This document shows positions 43,316 to 53,600 of a stretch of DNA of 64,000 nucleotides, piece after piece (the first letter of the stretch is position 1; every line of letters starts with the position of its first letter). Position numbers and translations under genes: made by a program. The notes under the pieces were generated by a model that was not told the DNA's origin, did no database searches, and was given only the letters and a program-made list of their open reading frames with translations. The stretch spans positions 67,501 through 131,500 of the forward strand of contig CAUYUJ010001336.1 of assembly GCA_963575745.1 (NCBI GenBank), written 5' to 3'. This DNA comes from Prorocentrum cordatum (Eukaryota; Sar; Dinophyceae; Prorocentrales; Prorocentraceae).

Positions 43316-43800
43316 GATGCTGATTGTGTGTATGCTGATGATGACAGTGAGGCTGGTGCTGTTTATGTGTATGTTTATGGTTACGATAACGATGCTGATA
43401 GTTATGATGCTGATGCTGTTGATGATGATGACGGTGACGGTGGCGGTGACGAGAACGGCTACGACAACGAAGATGTTGATGATGATGATGATGATGATAA
43501 TGATACTGATGATGTTGATGATGATGATGATGATGATCCTGATTATCATAATGATCATGATGTTGATGATGATGAGGAGGAGGCTGTTGCTGATGTTGAT
43601 GCTGATGCTGATGTTGATGCTGTTGTTGATGCTGATGCTGATGATGATGCTGATGATGATGTTGATGTTGATGCTGCTGATGATGCTGCTGATGATGATG
43701 CTGATGATGATGCTGATGCTGATGATGCTGATGATGCTGATGATGATGATGATGATCATGATGATGATAATGATGATGCTGCTGATGTTTTTTTTATGAT
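42836..43800. repeat. GAT trinucleotide tract, nearly 1 kb
   Basis: GAT triplets with GCT, GGT and GTT variants and a few phase shifts. Frames of 100-600 codons on both strands (poly-Met, poly-Asp, poly-Ile) come from it. A GGA tract follows at 43840-43900. Confidence 0.95.
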
Positions 43801-44025
43801 GGTACTGCTGCTGCTGCTGATGCTGATGATGATGAGGAGGAGGAGGAGAAGGAGGAGGAGGAGGAGGAAGAGGAGGAGGAGGAGGACGACGACGACGATG
43901 AGTAATTAGGAGAAGGGGGTTGGGAGGAAGAGGAGGAGGGAGAAGGAGGCACTTTCTGCGCGAGGCACTTTCGCCTGTCCTGGGTCCGGGCCCGCTGCGT
44001 CTCGGCGCGCGCGCGCCGCCGCCCC

Positions 44026-45277
44026 TCAGTGCCCCTGGGCCGACGCGGCAAGGAGCGCCGGTCGTAGGCGCGGGCGCCTCTGCCCTAACCCGCCACGCCC
44101 CCCACCCGCCCTCGCCCTCGCGCCCAACGCCCCCGCGCGCGAAGCGAGACCCACCGGGCTGACCCTCGGCGCGAACGCGGTGATCTCCTCCGCGTCGCTC
44201 ATGGCCCACAGCACCACGTCGTTGTGCGGGCACGCCGCGCGCAGGGGGCGACCACAGGGCATGCTGTCAGCAGGTGCCCGAGGCACTCCTCCAGCGCGCA
44301 CGCCGCTCCTTGGAGCCAGAGCGGCGCAGGACGGGCACGTGCACGGGACAGCGGCGACCCCAAGGGTCACCCAGACTTCCACTGGAGCGCGGCCACACGC
44401 CCGCGCCTGTGCCCCGGCCTGCTAACGACGCCGCGTCGTACGCCCCCACGGCGCTCACCGTGCGCCAGGAGGAGGCTGCGGCCCCCGCACCGGAAGCGAG
44501 TCCCGTCAGGGGACGAGTCCACGGGTACCCAGCGCGCCCAGCGGCAGGATGGTCCATGCCTGGCCGCATACCAGCACTGGGCCGCCGGGGGAGCAGGAAA
44601 AAATGCCTGGGCGTGCACCTGGACGGCCGGCGACGCCACCCAGCGTTTCCACTGCTTCATGGCCCGCCCGCGCGCCTCGGGGTCCGCGCGTGCCGCCTCG
44701 GGCAGCGCATCGGCAGGGAAGTCACTGGTCATGCGTGTTTGGGCCATCTCGCGGGCGTGGCCCAGCCACGCAGCACGTGTCGTCGCCCGCGCACCTGCCA
44801 CTGCTTGCGCCACGGGCTTCCCGAGCGACAGCGCAAGCAGTCGCGCCCGACCATGCACGATCCGCTGCACTAGCGTGTACCCCAACGCGTCAGCATGCGC
44901 GTCTCCGCCAGCGCGCGGACGTGCCCACGCGTACTCAGGGACACACACACACACACACAGCCCCCCACCTAGCAGCTCCCTGGCGGCCTCGTACTGCACG
45001 CTACTCTCGCGAGCCACCGCACGGCCTGCCAGCCAGGGGCGACGCTTGCCAGCAACTCCGCGCCCCAAGAAGCCTTGGCTTTGACGCGCGCGGGGAACCG
45101 CGCCGCCAGGCACGGCAGCCCGAATCCCCGCTGCGCGAGGGCGGTCGTCAGCTTGCGCGTGCCCTCGCACAGCCGAGAGCACGCGCGGCCCCACGAAGGG
45201 TGAGTTCCGAGGTCGGCCTCCACTGGCACTCCCAGCACACCGAGGAACTGAATAGACTCCGGCGGCATGCCGCACAC
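44026..45277 (-). pseudogene. Decayed retroelement-like reading, minus strand
   Basis: From 45277 down, one phase reads PPESIQFLGVLGVPVEADLG and on to VAPGWQAVRWLAR. Near 44990 the neighbouring phase takes over (SSVQYEAARELLGG, then LVQRIVHGRARLLALSLG and MKQWKRWVASPAVQ). A CPSC...CGRP-like cysteine cluster is open in 44026-44382. The FLGV box followed by a basic helical region and a terminal Cys cluster resembles the thumb and C-terminus of LINE-type reverse transcriptases. The catalytic FADD box is not seen. Assigned on pattern only. Confidence 0.3.
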
Positions 45278-45292
45278 CGTGCCGAAGTTTCA

Positions 45293-45440
45293 GGAGGGAC
45301 AAAAACACACACAGACACAATTAATCGTCGACTCCCCAGAAAATAAGGGAAAATATAGGAAGTGGGGGGGGAGACAAAAAACCGAGCAATATGGGAAAAA
45401 TATAGGGGGAACCTTTTATTTGTGTGTATTTATTTGTGTG
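45293..45440. repeat. Short dispersed repeat K, copy 2, inside a coding-like region
   Basis: Matches 24600-24742. Minus-strand sequence on both sides (44026-45277 and 45441-45800) reads like protein, whereas this segment is AT-rich with stops. It is either an insertion or an intron-like interruption. Edges: GGAGGGACAAAAACAC on the left, TTATTTGTGTGCCCC on the right. Confidence 0.7.
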
Positions 45441-45800
45441 CCCCAGGGCCCCTTCAAAGTTGTCCGATTCCAGGGTTCCCCCGACGGCCAGCGCCACCGG
45501 GCGCTTACGACCCTCTCGGAAGCTGTGGCGCCAGGTCAGACGGAACCCCGTCAGGGGGCGGGTCCCTGCAGCCAGCCCCGCGGGGGGCGCTTGAAAAACG
45601 AACGAGCCGTCCACGATTGGGAGGAGCAGGAGCGCATGGGCAGCCACCACGTCATGGAAGACGCAGCCGTCCGCCAGTGCACCAAGCGCCCGCGAGTGCC
45701 ACTGCCAGTTGGGCAACCCAGGCCTCGCAGACACCAGACACTCCTCGGCGCGCACTGCCACCAAGGCACAACCGTGCCCCTCACGCGGGGGCGGACGCAC
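45441..45800 (-). pseudogene. Upstream part of the minus-strand retroelement-like reading
   Basis: Open in one phase with ECLVSARPGLPNWQWHSRAL and DVVAAHALLLLPIVDGSF. Composition resembles the downstream part. Domain unknown. It joins the downstream part only if repeat K is removed. Confidence 0.25.
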
Positions 45801-45884
45801 TGCTCTCGCGGAACGCGCGCGCAGCCGCCGCTGGCGGGCCGACCCCGACGCCCGCCGCCTCCGACAAAACTTGGGGCGGGCGGT

Positions 45885-46000
45885 TTTGGACTGTTTTCGG
45901 CCTCAGGGGGGGCCCTCGCCGGGCCTCGGGGGCAAAAAACAATTCAGGACGAACAGCCGGCCCTAGGGAAGGTGGTCTGGACCTCCGGGGCTGGAGCAGC
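45885..46000 (+). repeat. Partial copy of dispersed family G
   Basis: TGTTTTCGGCCTC, GCCGGGCCTCGGGG, AAACAATTCAGGACGAA and CAGCCGGCCCTAGGGAAGG follow the family order. Confidence 0.55.
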
Positions 46001-46057
46001 TGGACGTGTGGGGTCTTGCCGCTGTCCACCGCCGTTTTTGCTCTCTTCGCCTCCTTC

Positions 46058-46112
46058 CCGCGCGCGCGCGCGCGTTGGAGGGGGAGCCCGCGCGCGCGCG
46101 CGCGTTGGAGGG
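46058..46112. repeat. CG dinucleotide runs in a 31-bp duplication
   Basis: CGCGCGCGCGCGCG followed by TTGGAGGGGGAG occurs twice in tandem. Alternating CG of this length can adopt Z-DNA. Confidence 0.9.
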
Positions 46113-47035
46113 GGAGGCGCAGGGGAGGGGGGGGGGTATCTCGCGCCGCAGCATGGAAGGGAAGGGAAGGGAAGGGAAAGTCGCGAAAACTCAAACAGGG
46201 AGCGGGTCCTGCTTCCATGCAAGATCGGCACGCTGCGTCGCCAAACGAGGCGCCCTTGCGTCGCCAAGCGAGGCGCCCCCCATCCACGGATCCGTAATCC
46301 AGGATAGTGCACGCCCGAGAAAGGACGGACGGGGGAAGGAGCGACGAGCCAGACATTCGCACCCCGCGGGTTGAGTTTGGCCGCGCCCTTGGAAAAGTTC
46401 GATTGGTTGTGCAGCCGAGGAGAGTCGAGCAGTGGCGAAGCGTCCTGGCTTATGGGCCCTCCAAAGAATATGACCGTAACGTTTTTGGGTCTGCACGAAA
46501 TGCTCTTAGAACAGTTCTGGGATTGTCTTGTTTTAATGTGTTGGGCTTATCTTATGAGAGCATGGTGTTTGTTCTTAGGACCTTGTATTCGTTCTAAGAA
46601 ATTCCGTGGTAGGCCTACAGGAATGCCGGGACGGTCGGTCCCTGCTCAGGAGAGAGGCAGGAGGAGGAAGAGGAGGAGGAGGAGGAGGAGGAGGAGGAGG
46701 AGGACGGATCCGGAGGACGAGGCGGATTGTGCCACAGTCGAAGCCGACAGTATAAATGGGTCACCTTCCCAAGGGTGCCCGTGCATCGCTGCCTCATCAG
46801 CCCATCCTTAACCCCCTTCGATTGCCAGCCCCGCTCGAATGCTTTGACATGGGCGTCCAAGGGGCGTGTATCCGTATCGCGCGTCTTTATTATCAGTGTC
46901 CTTGCATTTGCTGCTTGACTTTTCCCCTTCGTTCTATGTCCTCTCTTGGGCCGCTTCGAGGACGCAGGTCGTGGCCCTTGGTCGGCGCAGAGCGCCAGGC
47001 CAAAACTCTTCTGGTCATCGGATGCTCAGGGAATG
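46113..47035. other. No gene recognised
   Basis: GGAAGGGAAGGGAAGGG near 46150, a GGA tract at 46665-46700, otherwise unique sequence. No supported gene. Confidence 0.5.
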
Positions 47036-47240
47036 GAGGAGGAGGAGGAGGAGGAGGAGCAGGAGGAGGAGGAGAGGAAGGAGGAGGAAGGAGGAGGAGG
47101 GGAGGAGGAGGAGGAGGAGGAGGAGGAGGAGGAGGAGGAGAGGGAGGAGGAGGAGGGAGGAGGAGGAGGAGGAGGAGGAGGAGTAGGAGGAAGAGGAAGG
47201 GGATGAGGAGGAGGAGGAGGAGGAGGAGAAGGAGGGAGAG
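47036..47240. repeat. GGA tract
   Basis: About 200 bp of GGA triplets. Confidence 0.95.
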
Positions 47241-47309
47241 AGAGAGGAGAAGGGGCAAGCCTCCGGCGGCGCCTCCTCGGATCTCCTCGGTCTCGCCATG
47301 GGGGAAACG

Positions 47310-47440
47310 GGTCCTGAAGGACACGGGCCCTGAGGGCTTTCGCTGTTCTCAGGCTCTCGGGGCCCTCCATGGGCCCCAGGACTGTCAGAAAACGGCTCGG
47401 GAGGAAGAGCTGGCCTTGGAGGAAGGCCCCAGGGTCCAGG
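47310..47440 (+). repeat. Partial copy of dispersed family G
   Basis: GGGCTTTCGCTGTTCTCAGG, GGCCCCAGGACTGTC, AAAACGGCTCGGGAGGAAGA. A further fragment, GACCGGCTTTTCATCCTGGG, lies inverted at about 47688. Confidence 0.5.
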
Positions 47441-47764
47441 ACCCGTTTCCCTTAGGACCCGCTTCCCCCATGCTAGCGGGGCGGCGGAACGAATCGCGGT
47501 TGTTCTCGCCAGCTACTTTGGGGCGAAAGAGACGGAGGGGTGAAGCAGAGGTGTGTGTGAGTGGGGGAAAATCGGTAATTCCTCGCCTCTCTTCTTTACT
47601 TGCTTCACCTACTCGGTCGGACCCGAATCGACGACGTGTTTTTTTTCGCAGCGGGGCTCCACAGCGGTCTGGATCCCTTCGGAGGGACCGGCTTTTCATC
47701 CTGGGCCGCGGTTTGCTGGCCCTGGGGCATTGCAAGGGCCCAGGATGCCGAAGACGGTGCACGC

Positions 47765-47810
47765 ACAGGCACACGCACACACACGCGCGGCACACGCACA
47801 CGCACTCTGA
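47765..47810. repeat. CA microsatellite
   Basis: ACACGCACACACACGCGC-type run. Confidence 0.9.
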
Positions 47811-47904
47811 CATCCTCCGTCGTGATTTGTTTTATTTTTGGACTTACGTCACACCGCCAGACCCCGTGAGGGACTGGCGATTGTGGCGTGTTGCTCCTCG
47901 GGAC

Positions 47905-48520
47905 CTCGTGGGCGCCTTTTGGAGGCTTCCTGGTGCCCTGTTGGGCGCTCCATGGCGGCCTCTGGGGGGCCTCTTGGACTTTCGTCGGGGCTTCTTAGGG
48001 CCTGGGGGGGTCAGCGTGTGAGATACTTCCACCACCCCTCCCCCAACGCCTCCACCGGGAGCCTGGTCGAATTGGAGGGCGGGGGGTCCGCCCGGATCCC
48101 CCGGGGCCGGGCCCGAACGCATCATCGGAGGATAGAGGGCCCCACAACGGGCCAAGAGGGCCGCAGGAGGCCCCCCGAGATGGTCCAAGAGGGTCCCGGA
48201 CTGCCGAAAGATCCTCCAGGACGGCCAAGATGGCATCCAGACGGCCCAAGACGCCCCCCCAAACGCGCCAGGAGGCCTCCAAGAGGCCTCCTAAGATGGC
48301 CCCAAGAGGCAACATCACTATGGTTTTTGAAAGATAATGGCGTTCTCGCCTTTTCGATTCCCCGACGCTCCACGACGGCCCAAGAGGCTTCCAAGATCCC
48401 CCCTGACGGCCCCAGAAGCCTCCAAGAGGGCCCCTAAACGGCAAAAGAGGGCACCCACGCGGCCCCAACGACGGCCTCAGAGGCTTCCAACATGGCCCAA
48501 AAGAGCCCCTGGGCCGCCCC
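47905..48520. repeat. CTTGGGG arrays in opposite orientations
   Basis: Forward units at 47905-48000. Reverse-complement units (CCAAGAGG, CCCCAAGAGGC) at 48160-48520. Spacer sequence at 48000-48160 shows no gene. Confidence 0.7.
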
Positions 48521-49261
48521 AAGAAGGGCCCCGAAGGGGAACCCGAGCTCACATGTCGAGCCCTCGGGCGACACCCCAAGGGGTCGGCGGATTTTGCCGC
48601 CACGTGCGCATTCCAGTGTTTTTGATAGGGATGTTGGGCCTGCACACGGGGTAATCTGACACCCCCCGTCGTCGTGTAAAAGAACAATGCGCAGTGATTG
48701 CGGGACGCCCGAAGATGATCCAGATAATGTCGCAAAGCGCATAGTCCAAACCCGTGGGACATTGGCGGAGTTGGCCCCCTGGAAGCCCTCTTGGGAAGCT
48801 GAATGGGGCTCTCGTTGAGTGTTTTCGGAGCTCCTGGGGTCGTTTTGGAGCCGTCGTCGGCGTCTTGGAGCGAGATGTGGGGCGTGTCGGGACCTTTTTG
48901 GGCAGTGTATCCTTTGCTCGCGAAGGAGTGCCCTGGGGCCCCCTGCAATTGCGGCACTGCCCGCACCAGCAGTAGTAATGTCTGCGGCTGACTTTTTCAG
49001 TGTTCGCCTCGGGCAAATCCCGCCGCCTTGCCTCGGCTGTGGTGACATTCTCCGTCGTGATTTGCTCAACTCCACCACGGGGCACGTCGGGGTCCTCCCC
49101 CGCCCAGCCCGAGCTGCCCGCCCCGCCCCGCCAGGCGGCGACGCCGGCCTCGCCGCGGGTGGCCCCGTCGACGCCGGCGTGGGCGACGACGGCGCCAGCG
49201 ACGCGGGAAGCGCGGAGAGCTCGGCGGAGCGCCGCCAGCGGCGCGGCGGCGCAGAGGGCTT

Positions 49262-49310
49262 CCGCCTACGGCGACGGCGACGACGACGACAACGCCGACG
49301 CCGACGCCGA

Positions 49311-49384
<74 letters not shown>

Positions 49385-49392
49385 TCGAGGCA
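49262..49392. repeat. GAC trinucleotide tract
   Basis: GAC and GCC triplets. The poly-Asp frame is not taken as a gene. Flanking 48660-49260 and 49400-49775 hold no recognised gene. Confidence 0.95.
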
Positions 49393-49779
49393 ACCGCCGA
49401 GCTTGACGTCGAGGCGAGACGGTGGCGATGAGCGGCGGCGAGCCCAGGCCATCGCATCGTGAAGATAATCGTGGCACGAGCACAGAGCCAGGCAAGAGAG
49501 GCGAGTCTGGGCCGTGCCCGAAGAGCATGCTCCAGCACCGCCGAGGACACACCTTTGGCAGCACCGACGAAGCTGGAGTTGGGCGCAGGCTCGGTCGGAC
49601 CCTCCGGGCTGGCCGCAGAGAGCAGCCAGCGGGGCAGCAAGGATCGCCACCCCAGGCCACTTCGGCCAGAAAAAATCGCGGCGAGCGGTTCTTGGCAGGT
49701 TGAGGGCCTCCGTCGGCGGCTCACGACGCGGAGCTCAGGATGAGAAGCCGGCCCGTGGAAGGGGTCTGCGCCGTGGCAA

Positions 49780-49875
49780 GGAGGAGGAGGAGGAGGAGGA
49801 GGAGAAGGAGGAGGAGGAGGAGGAGGAGGAGGAGGAGGAGGAGAGGAGGAGGAGGAGGAGGAGGAGGAGGAGAAG
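49780..49875. repeat. GGA tract
   Basis: GGA triplets between two GCCGGCCC(G/T)(T/A)GGAAGGGGTC motifs at about 49750 and 49875. These resemble the middle of family G. Confidence 0.9.
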
Positions 49876-50089
49876 CCGGCCCTATGGAAGGGGTCGAGAC
49901 TTTTTGGGGGCCTGCGCCGTGGCAAGAGCTGCGCCGGCGGGGGCCGCTGGGAGGCGCTGCGAGGGCGAGGGCGACAGCAGGCGCGCGGCGGAGCGCCGAC
50001 AGGGAGCGCGGCGGCGGCGCAGAGCGCGAAGACGTCGGCGAGGGGCGGGGGGATCGGGCCCCGAGGGCGCGAGGGTGCCCCCTCCTCTT

Positions 50090-50175
50090 CCTCCTCCTCC
50101 TCCTCCTCCTCCTCCTCCTCCTCCTCCTCCTCCTCCTCCTCCTCCTGCTCCTCTTCCTCCTCCTCCTCCTCCGCC
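50090..50175. repeat. TCC tract
   Basis: TCC triplets with single interruptions. Confidence 0.95.
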
Positions 50176-50311
50176 CGCGCTTCGTGCGCTGCGGCCTGGG
50201 CCAGTGAGCGGCCCTTCCTGCAGGGAGCCGCCGCGAGGGCGCAGGGGAAGGCAGCGCGCCGCGCCCCGCGTGGCCCAGCAGAGGTGGCAAGGGGGCACGA
50301 GGGGTAGGGTG

Positions 50312-50470
50312 TTAAGGCGGGCGTGCCCCTCTACAGGAGGAATGCTCAGAAATTTTCCAAAATTAATCGGGGGACGATGTTTGGTATATTTTGAGCATTG
50401 GAAGGGTATGTTTTGGGTGTGTTTAATTTTTCGTCCAAAATCCGCCTGTGGGGGGACATGCCCGACCGAA
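50312..50470. mobile_element. TIR element family E, copy 2
   Basis: Left TTAAGGCGGGCGTGCCCC. Right on the opposite strand TTTCGGTCGGGCATGTCCCC. Internal TTCGTCCAAAATCCGCCTGT as in the other copies. No clear target duplication. Confidence 0.65.
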
Positions 50471-50633
50471 AGGTAGGAGGCAGCAGGAGTTCTCCGCGAC
50501 GGGGGGCGAAGCAAGGGCACGCGGGTGCAGGCAGCTCTGCATTGCGGGCAGAACGGAGCGCGCCGCGGCCCACCCTCACTCCACCCGTGCGGGCTGCGCG
50601 CCCCTGGCCCCTCCTATTCTCGGGGGGCCCCAA

Positions 50634-50800
50634 ATGGTGCGGTGACCACACCGTGTGGTGAGTCGGTGGGGATCCGGGGTCACCGCACGGTGTTGGGACT
50701 CGAGTCCCTCGGAGGGCCTCCGAGGTCCCAGAACCGTGCGTTGACGGACCGTGCGGTGAGGTCTTGGGGGATTTCGAGGTCACCGCACCGTTTCGGTACT
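50634..50800. repeat. Candidate inverted-repeat element with CCGTGCGGTGA units
   Basis: AAATGGTGCGGTGACC at the left and, on the opposite strand, AAACGGTGCGGTGACC at the right. Four internal copies of CACCGCACGGT in both directions. Boundaries are uncertain. Confidence 0.5.
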
Positions 50801-51094
50801 CCAAATCTTCATCCTCTTGCCCGTAGGAGGTAAGGAGGGAGAGCGGCGGCGGCGGCATGATCAGGAGGATGAGGATCCATGGGAACGAGAATGGTACCCG
50901 CCAAGGTTGATCGGGCTCGTCACTTGACTCTTTCCCCCCATCTGCTCCCGCCCTGGTCTGATCCGCTTCCCACCATCCGATCCGCACGTTTGCCTCGCGC
51001 TCCCAGCCTTCGAGGGGCCGGGGGGAGGCAGGCGAAGGGAAGCTCGCTCCAGGGCCAGTCGAGACCTCGGCGGTCTCCCGCCCCCCTGCTTGGG

Positions 51095-51266
51095 TCGGGA
51101 GGTTGATGGACCTCCTACCCTGACACGTCGATTAAGGAATTGGCCGTTTTCGGCTCGCGAGAGGGCGTCGCGGCCGTCATTTTTGCGGGTCCAGGTCCGT
51201 CGCTTTCGGTCCTAGGCCGTTTTCACTAAGGGGAGGTTTACTAAAGGGAGGTTTGTCCACCGCCGA
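51095..51266. mobile_element. TIR element family A, copy 3 (172 bp)
   Basis: Starts TCGGGAGGTTGATGGACCTC. The right end on the opposite strand starts TCGGCGGTGGACAAACCTCC. Flanks TTGGG (51090-51094) and GTGGG (51267-51271) agree at four of five. The interior is almost identical to copy 4 and differs from copies 1 and 2, so there are two subfamilies. Confidence 0.85.
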
Positions 51267-51419
51267 GTGGGTCCATCCTGGCCTGTTTTTCGAGGCGGGC
51301 CCGGTCGCGACGGCAAGAAGCCCACGGGAGGCCCGAAGACGGCAGGAGACGCCAGGGAGAGCGCCGCTGCCTCGACTGGCCCTTCGTCTTAGGCGGTGCT
51401 GACAAGCCACTGCCTGTCC

Positions 51420-51576
51420 TTCAGTCGGGCGTGTCCCTCTAGAGGAGGAACTTTCCAAATTAGTCAACAAGCAGTCTGGGGAAGATTCTTCGGCTGGTCT
51501 TGTATAGTTTTGAATATGTTTGACTTTTTCGATTTTCCTCCAAAATCCGCCTTTAGGAGGAGATGCCTGACCTTAC
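51420..51576. mobile_element. TIR element family E, copy 3
   Basis: Left CAGTCGGGCGTGTCCCTCTA. Right on the opposite strand AAGGTCAGGCATCTCCTCCT. Internal CTCCAAAATCCGCCTTTAGG. It lies 150 bp from family A copy 3. Confidence 0.65.
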
Positions 51577-51984
51577 ACTATCCAGTCACCAGGGATGGGG
51601 TTTTCCAGTGTACTCCGTTGAAGCTGCTGCTTGCTTCGTTGCTGACTGGTTGCGCCCTCGTTAAAGGCGGCACCTCTGCGATTTCATGCGATGTCAAAGA
51701 CGTGATAACCAGTCACCACAAACCAGTCACTACCCACGGCTCCTTTATGTGTTCTCACTCGACGTGCTACCCAGTCTGTGCTGATCAGTCTGGACGCGCT
51801 CAACGAGAAGGGACGACCAGTTCCGCTTCGCGCTCGGGCGGGGAGGAGAACGGCTGCTCCCCCCCCCCGACCCCCCACGCAGGAGAGCTGCAGCACCGAC
51901 GACGGCCTGGGAGCCTTCTTCCAGGAGCTGGGGAGCAAGCTCTCCAGGGGGGGGGGGGCAGGGGCTTGGAGCTCGCCGACCCTC

Positions 51985-52229
51985 CTCCTCCTCCTCCTCC
52001 TCCTCCTCCTCCTCCTCCTCCTCCTCCTCCCTCCCCCTCCCTCCTCCTCCCTCCCTCCTCCCTCCCCCTCCCTCCTCCTCCTCCTCCTGGAAGTCAAGAC
52101 GTTGCAGGCCCGCCGCCGCCCTGGGAGCGCCAAGGCGGCCAGGAGCGGCCAGCAGGGGCTTGCTTGCCCAGCGGTCCGGGTCGGAGGCTGCAGCCCGCAG
52201 GCCGGGAAGGTCTTCAACAGCTTCCTCGG

Positions 52230-52262
<33 letters not shown>
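51985..52262. repeat. TCC tract and GA run
   Basis: TCC triplets cover 51985-52092 and GAGAGA covers 52228-52262. The sequence between is GC-rich without a recognised gene. Confidence 0.85.
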
Positions 52263-52267
<5 letters not shown>

Positions 52268-52743
52268 CCGTGTCTTCGAGTCCTGGGGGGGACGCTCCAA
52301 GCCAGGGCTCTGCAGATCTCGCTGGGAGGAGACGAGAGCCGGAGAGAGCTCCGGCCCGCGGCTGCAGGTGTTGCTGGTGCGCCAGTGCCACGCTCTGCGG
52401 CAGGCCCGGGCCGATGCCGACGCGGCAGCGACCCCGTCGCGGGTTCGAGGCCGGAGCTTGCTGCTCCAGAAGCCCCCGTTCACGAGGCCCTGAGCCGAGC
52501 ATTCGTGCTAGGATGCAACCCCTTTGAGGTACAATTCAGCACCCTCGCTGGTATATCCCGTGGTCCAAAGCTGGGCCGATTCGCGACGGGCCCGCCTATT
52601 CTGGCGAATCCCGCGCAACTCGGCCTATACCTCCTTGGCTACAGCCAGCCTGGTCTGGCGCAGTGGCCCTTCGGTCCGGCTCAGTAGCTTTTCAGTCGCT
52701 CTCGCGAAACCTTCCAGGAGTTGCTTCCGAACGTGTGCGTCTG

Positions 52744-52914
52744 TCGGAGGTCGATGGACCTCCTACCCTGACACGTCGATTAAGGAATTGGCCGTTTTCG
52801 GTTCGCGAGAGGGCGTCGCGGCCGTCATTTTTGCGGGTCCAGGTCCGTCGCTTTCGGTCCCTGGCCGTTTTCACTAAGGGGAGGTTTAGTAAACAGAGGC
52901 TTGTCCACAGCCGA
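52744..52914. mobile_element. TIR element family A, copy 4 (171 bp)
   Basis: Starts TCGGAGGTCGATGGACCTCC. The right end on the opposite strand starts TCGGCTGTGGACAAGCCTCT. Perfect target duplication GTCTG at 52739-52743 and 52915-52919. Confidence 0.9.
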
Positions 52915-53039
52915 GTCTGTCGCGGTTCGCAGAAACTGGCCGGGCTCTCGAGAGGACCTGCCCGGCCGCCGGCCTCGGGGCCCGCCTCGGCCTGCCTCGG
53001 GGCGGCCTTTCCGTGCAGGCGGGGGGGGCGCCTCGGGGG

Positions 53040-53300
53040 TGGGGGGGGGGGGCCCTCCTGGGGGCCTCTGGGGAGCGTTTGGGCCGCCTCCTGGGGCTCT
53101 TTCGGCGGCCTCGTGCGTGCCCCCTGGCGTTCCAGGGGCCTCTTCGGCCGTCGTCGGGTTCGGCCCCTCGGCCCGGAGGCCCTCGGCGCTCTCGTGGGCC
53201 ATCCAGGGTGCCTCCTGGACTCTGGCACGGATCTTGGGGGCCTGTGGGCCAGAGGTCTTGCGGTGGCTCTTGGAAGCGTGCTGAGGTCCTCCTGGGCCAG
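53040..53300. repeat. CTTGGGG-type minisatellite, diverged
   Basis: CCTCCTGGGGGCCTCTGGGG and similar units. Confidence 0.65.
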
Positions 53301-53472
53301 CATTGGAGCCTTTCGGGAAGAAGATGGGGGCGATGGCGGGAACTCTTGGTTATTCCCCACATGCTTCGTGGGGTTCTGGTTTTCTTCCCACCCACGCCGC
53401 ACCCGCGTCTCACCCACACCCGCCCTCCTCCCCTCCTCCTCCTCCTCCTCCTCCTCCTCCTCCCCTTCCTCC

Positions 53473-53600
53473 TCACGCACACAGCACAGCGCAGCGCAGC
53501 GCAGCGCAGCGCAGCACAGCACAGCACAGCACATCACAGCGCAGTGCACACAGCACAGCACAACACAGCACAGCACAGCACACACACACACACACCACAG
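53473..53600. repeat. CAGCA and CA microsatellites
   Basis: AGCACAGCGCAGCGCAGC runs pass into CACACACACAC. A duplicated block, TTCCCCACATGYTTCGTGGG then TTTTCTTCCC, flanks it at about 53355 and 53738. Confidence 0.9.

Noticed and set aside
42422-44233. 603-codon minus-strand open frame
   Set aside because: It runs through the GAT and GGA tracts and translates as poly-Ile, Ser and Pro. It is open because of the repeat.
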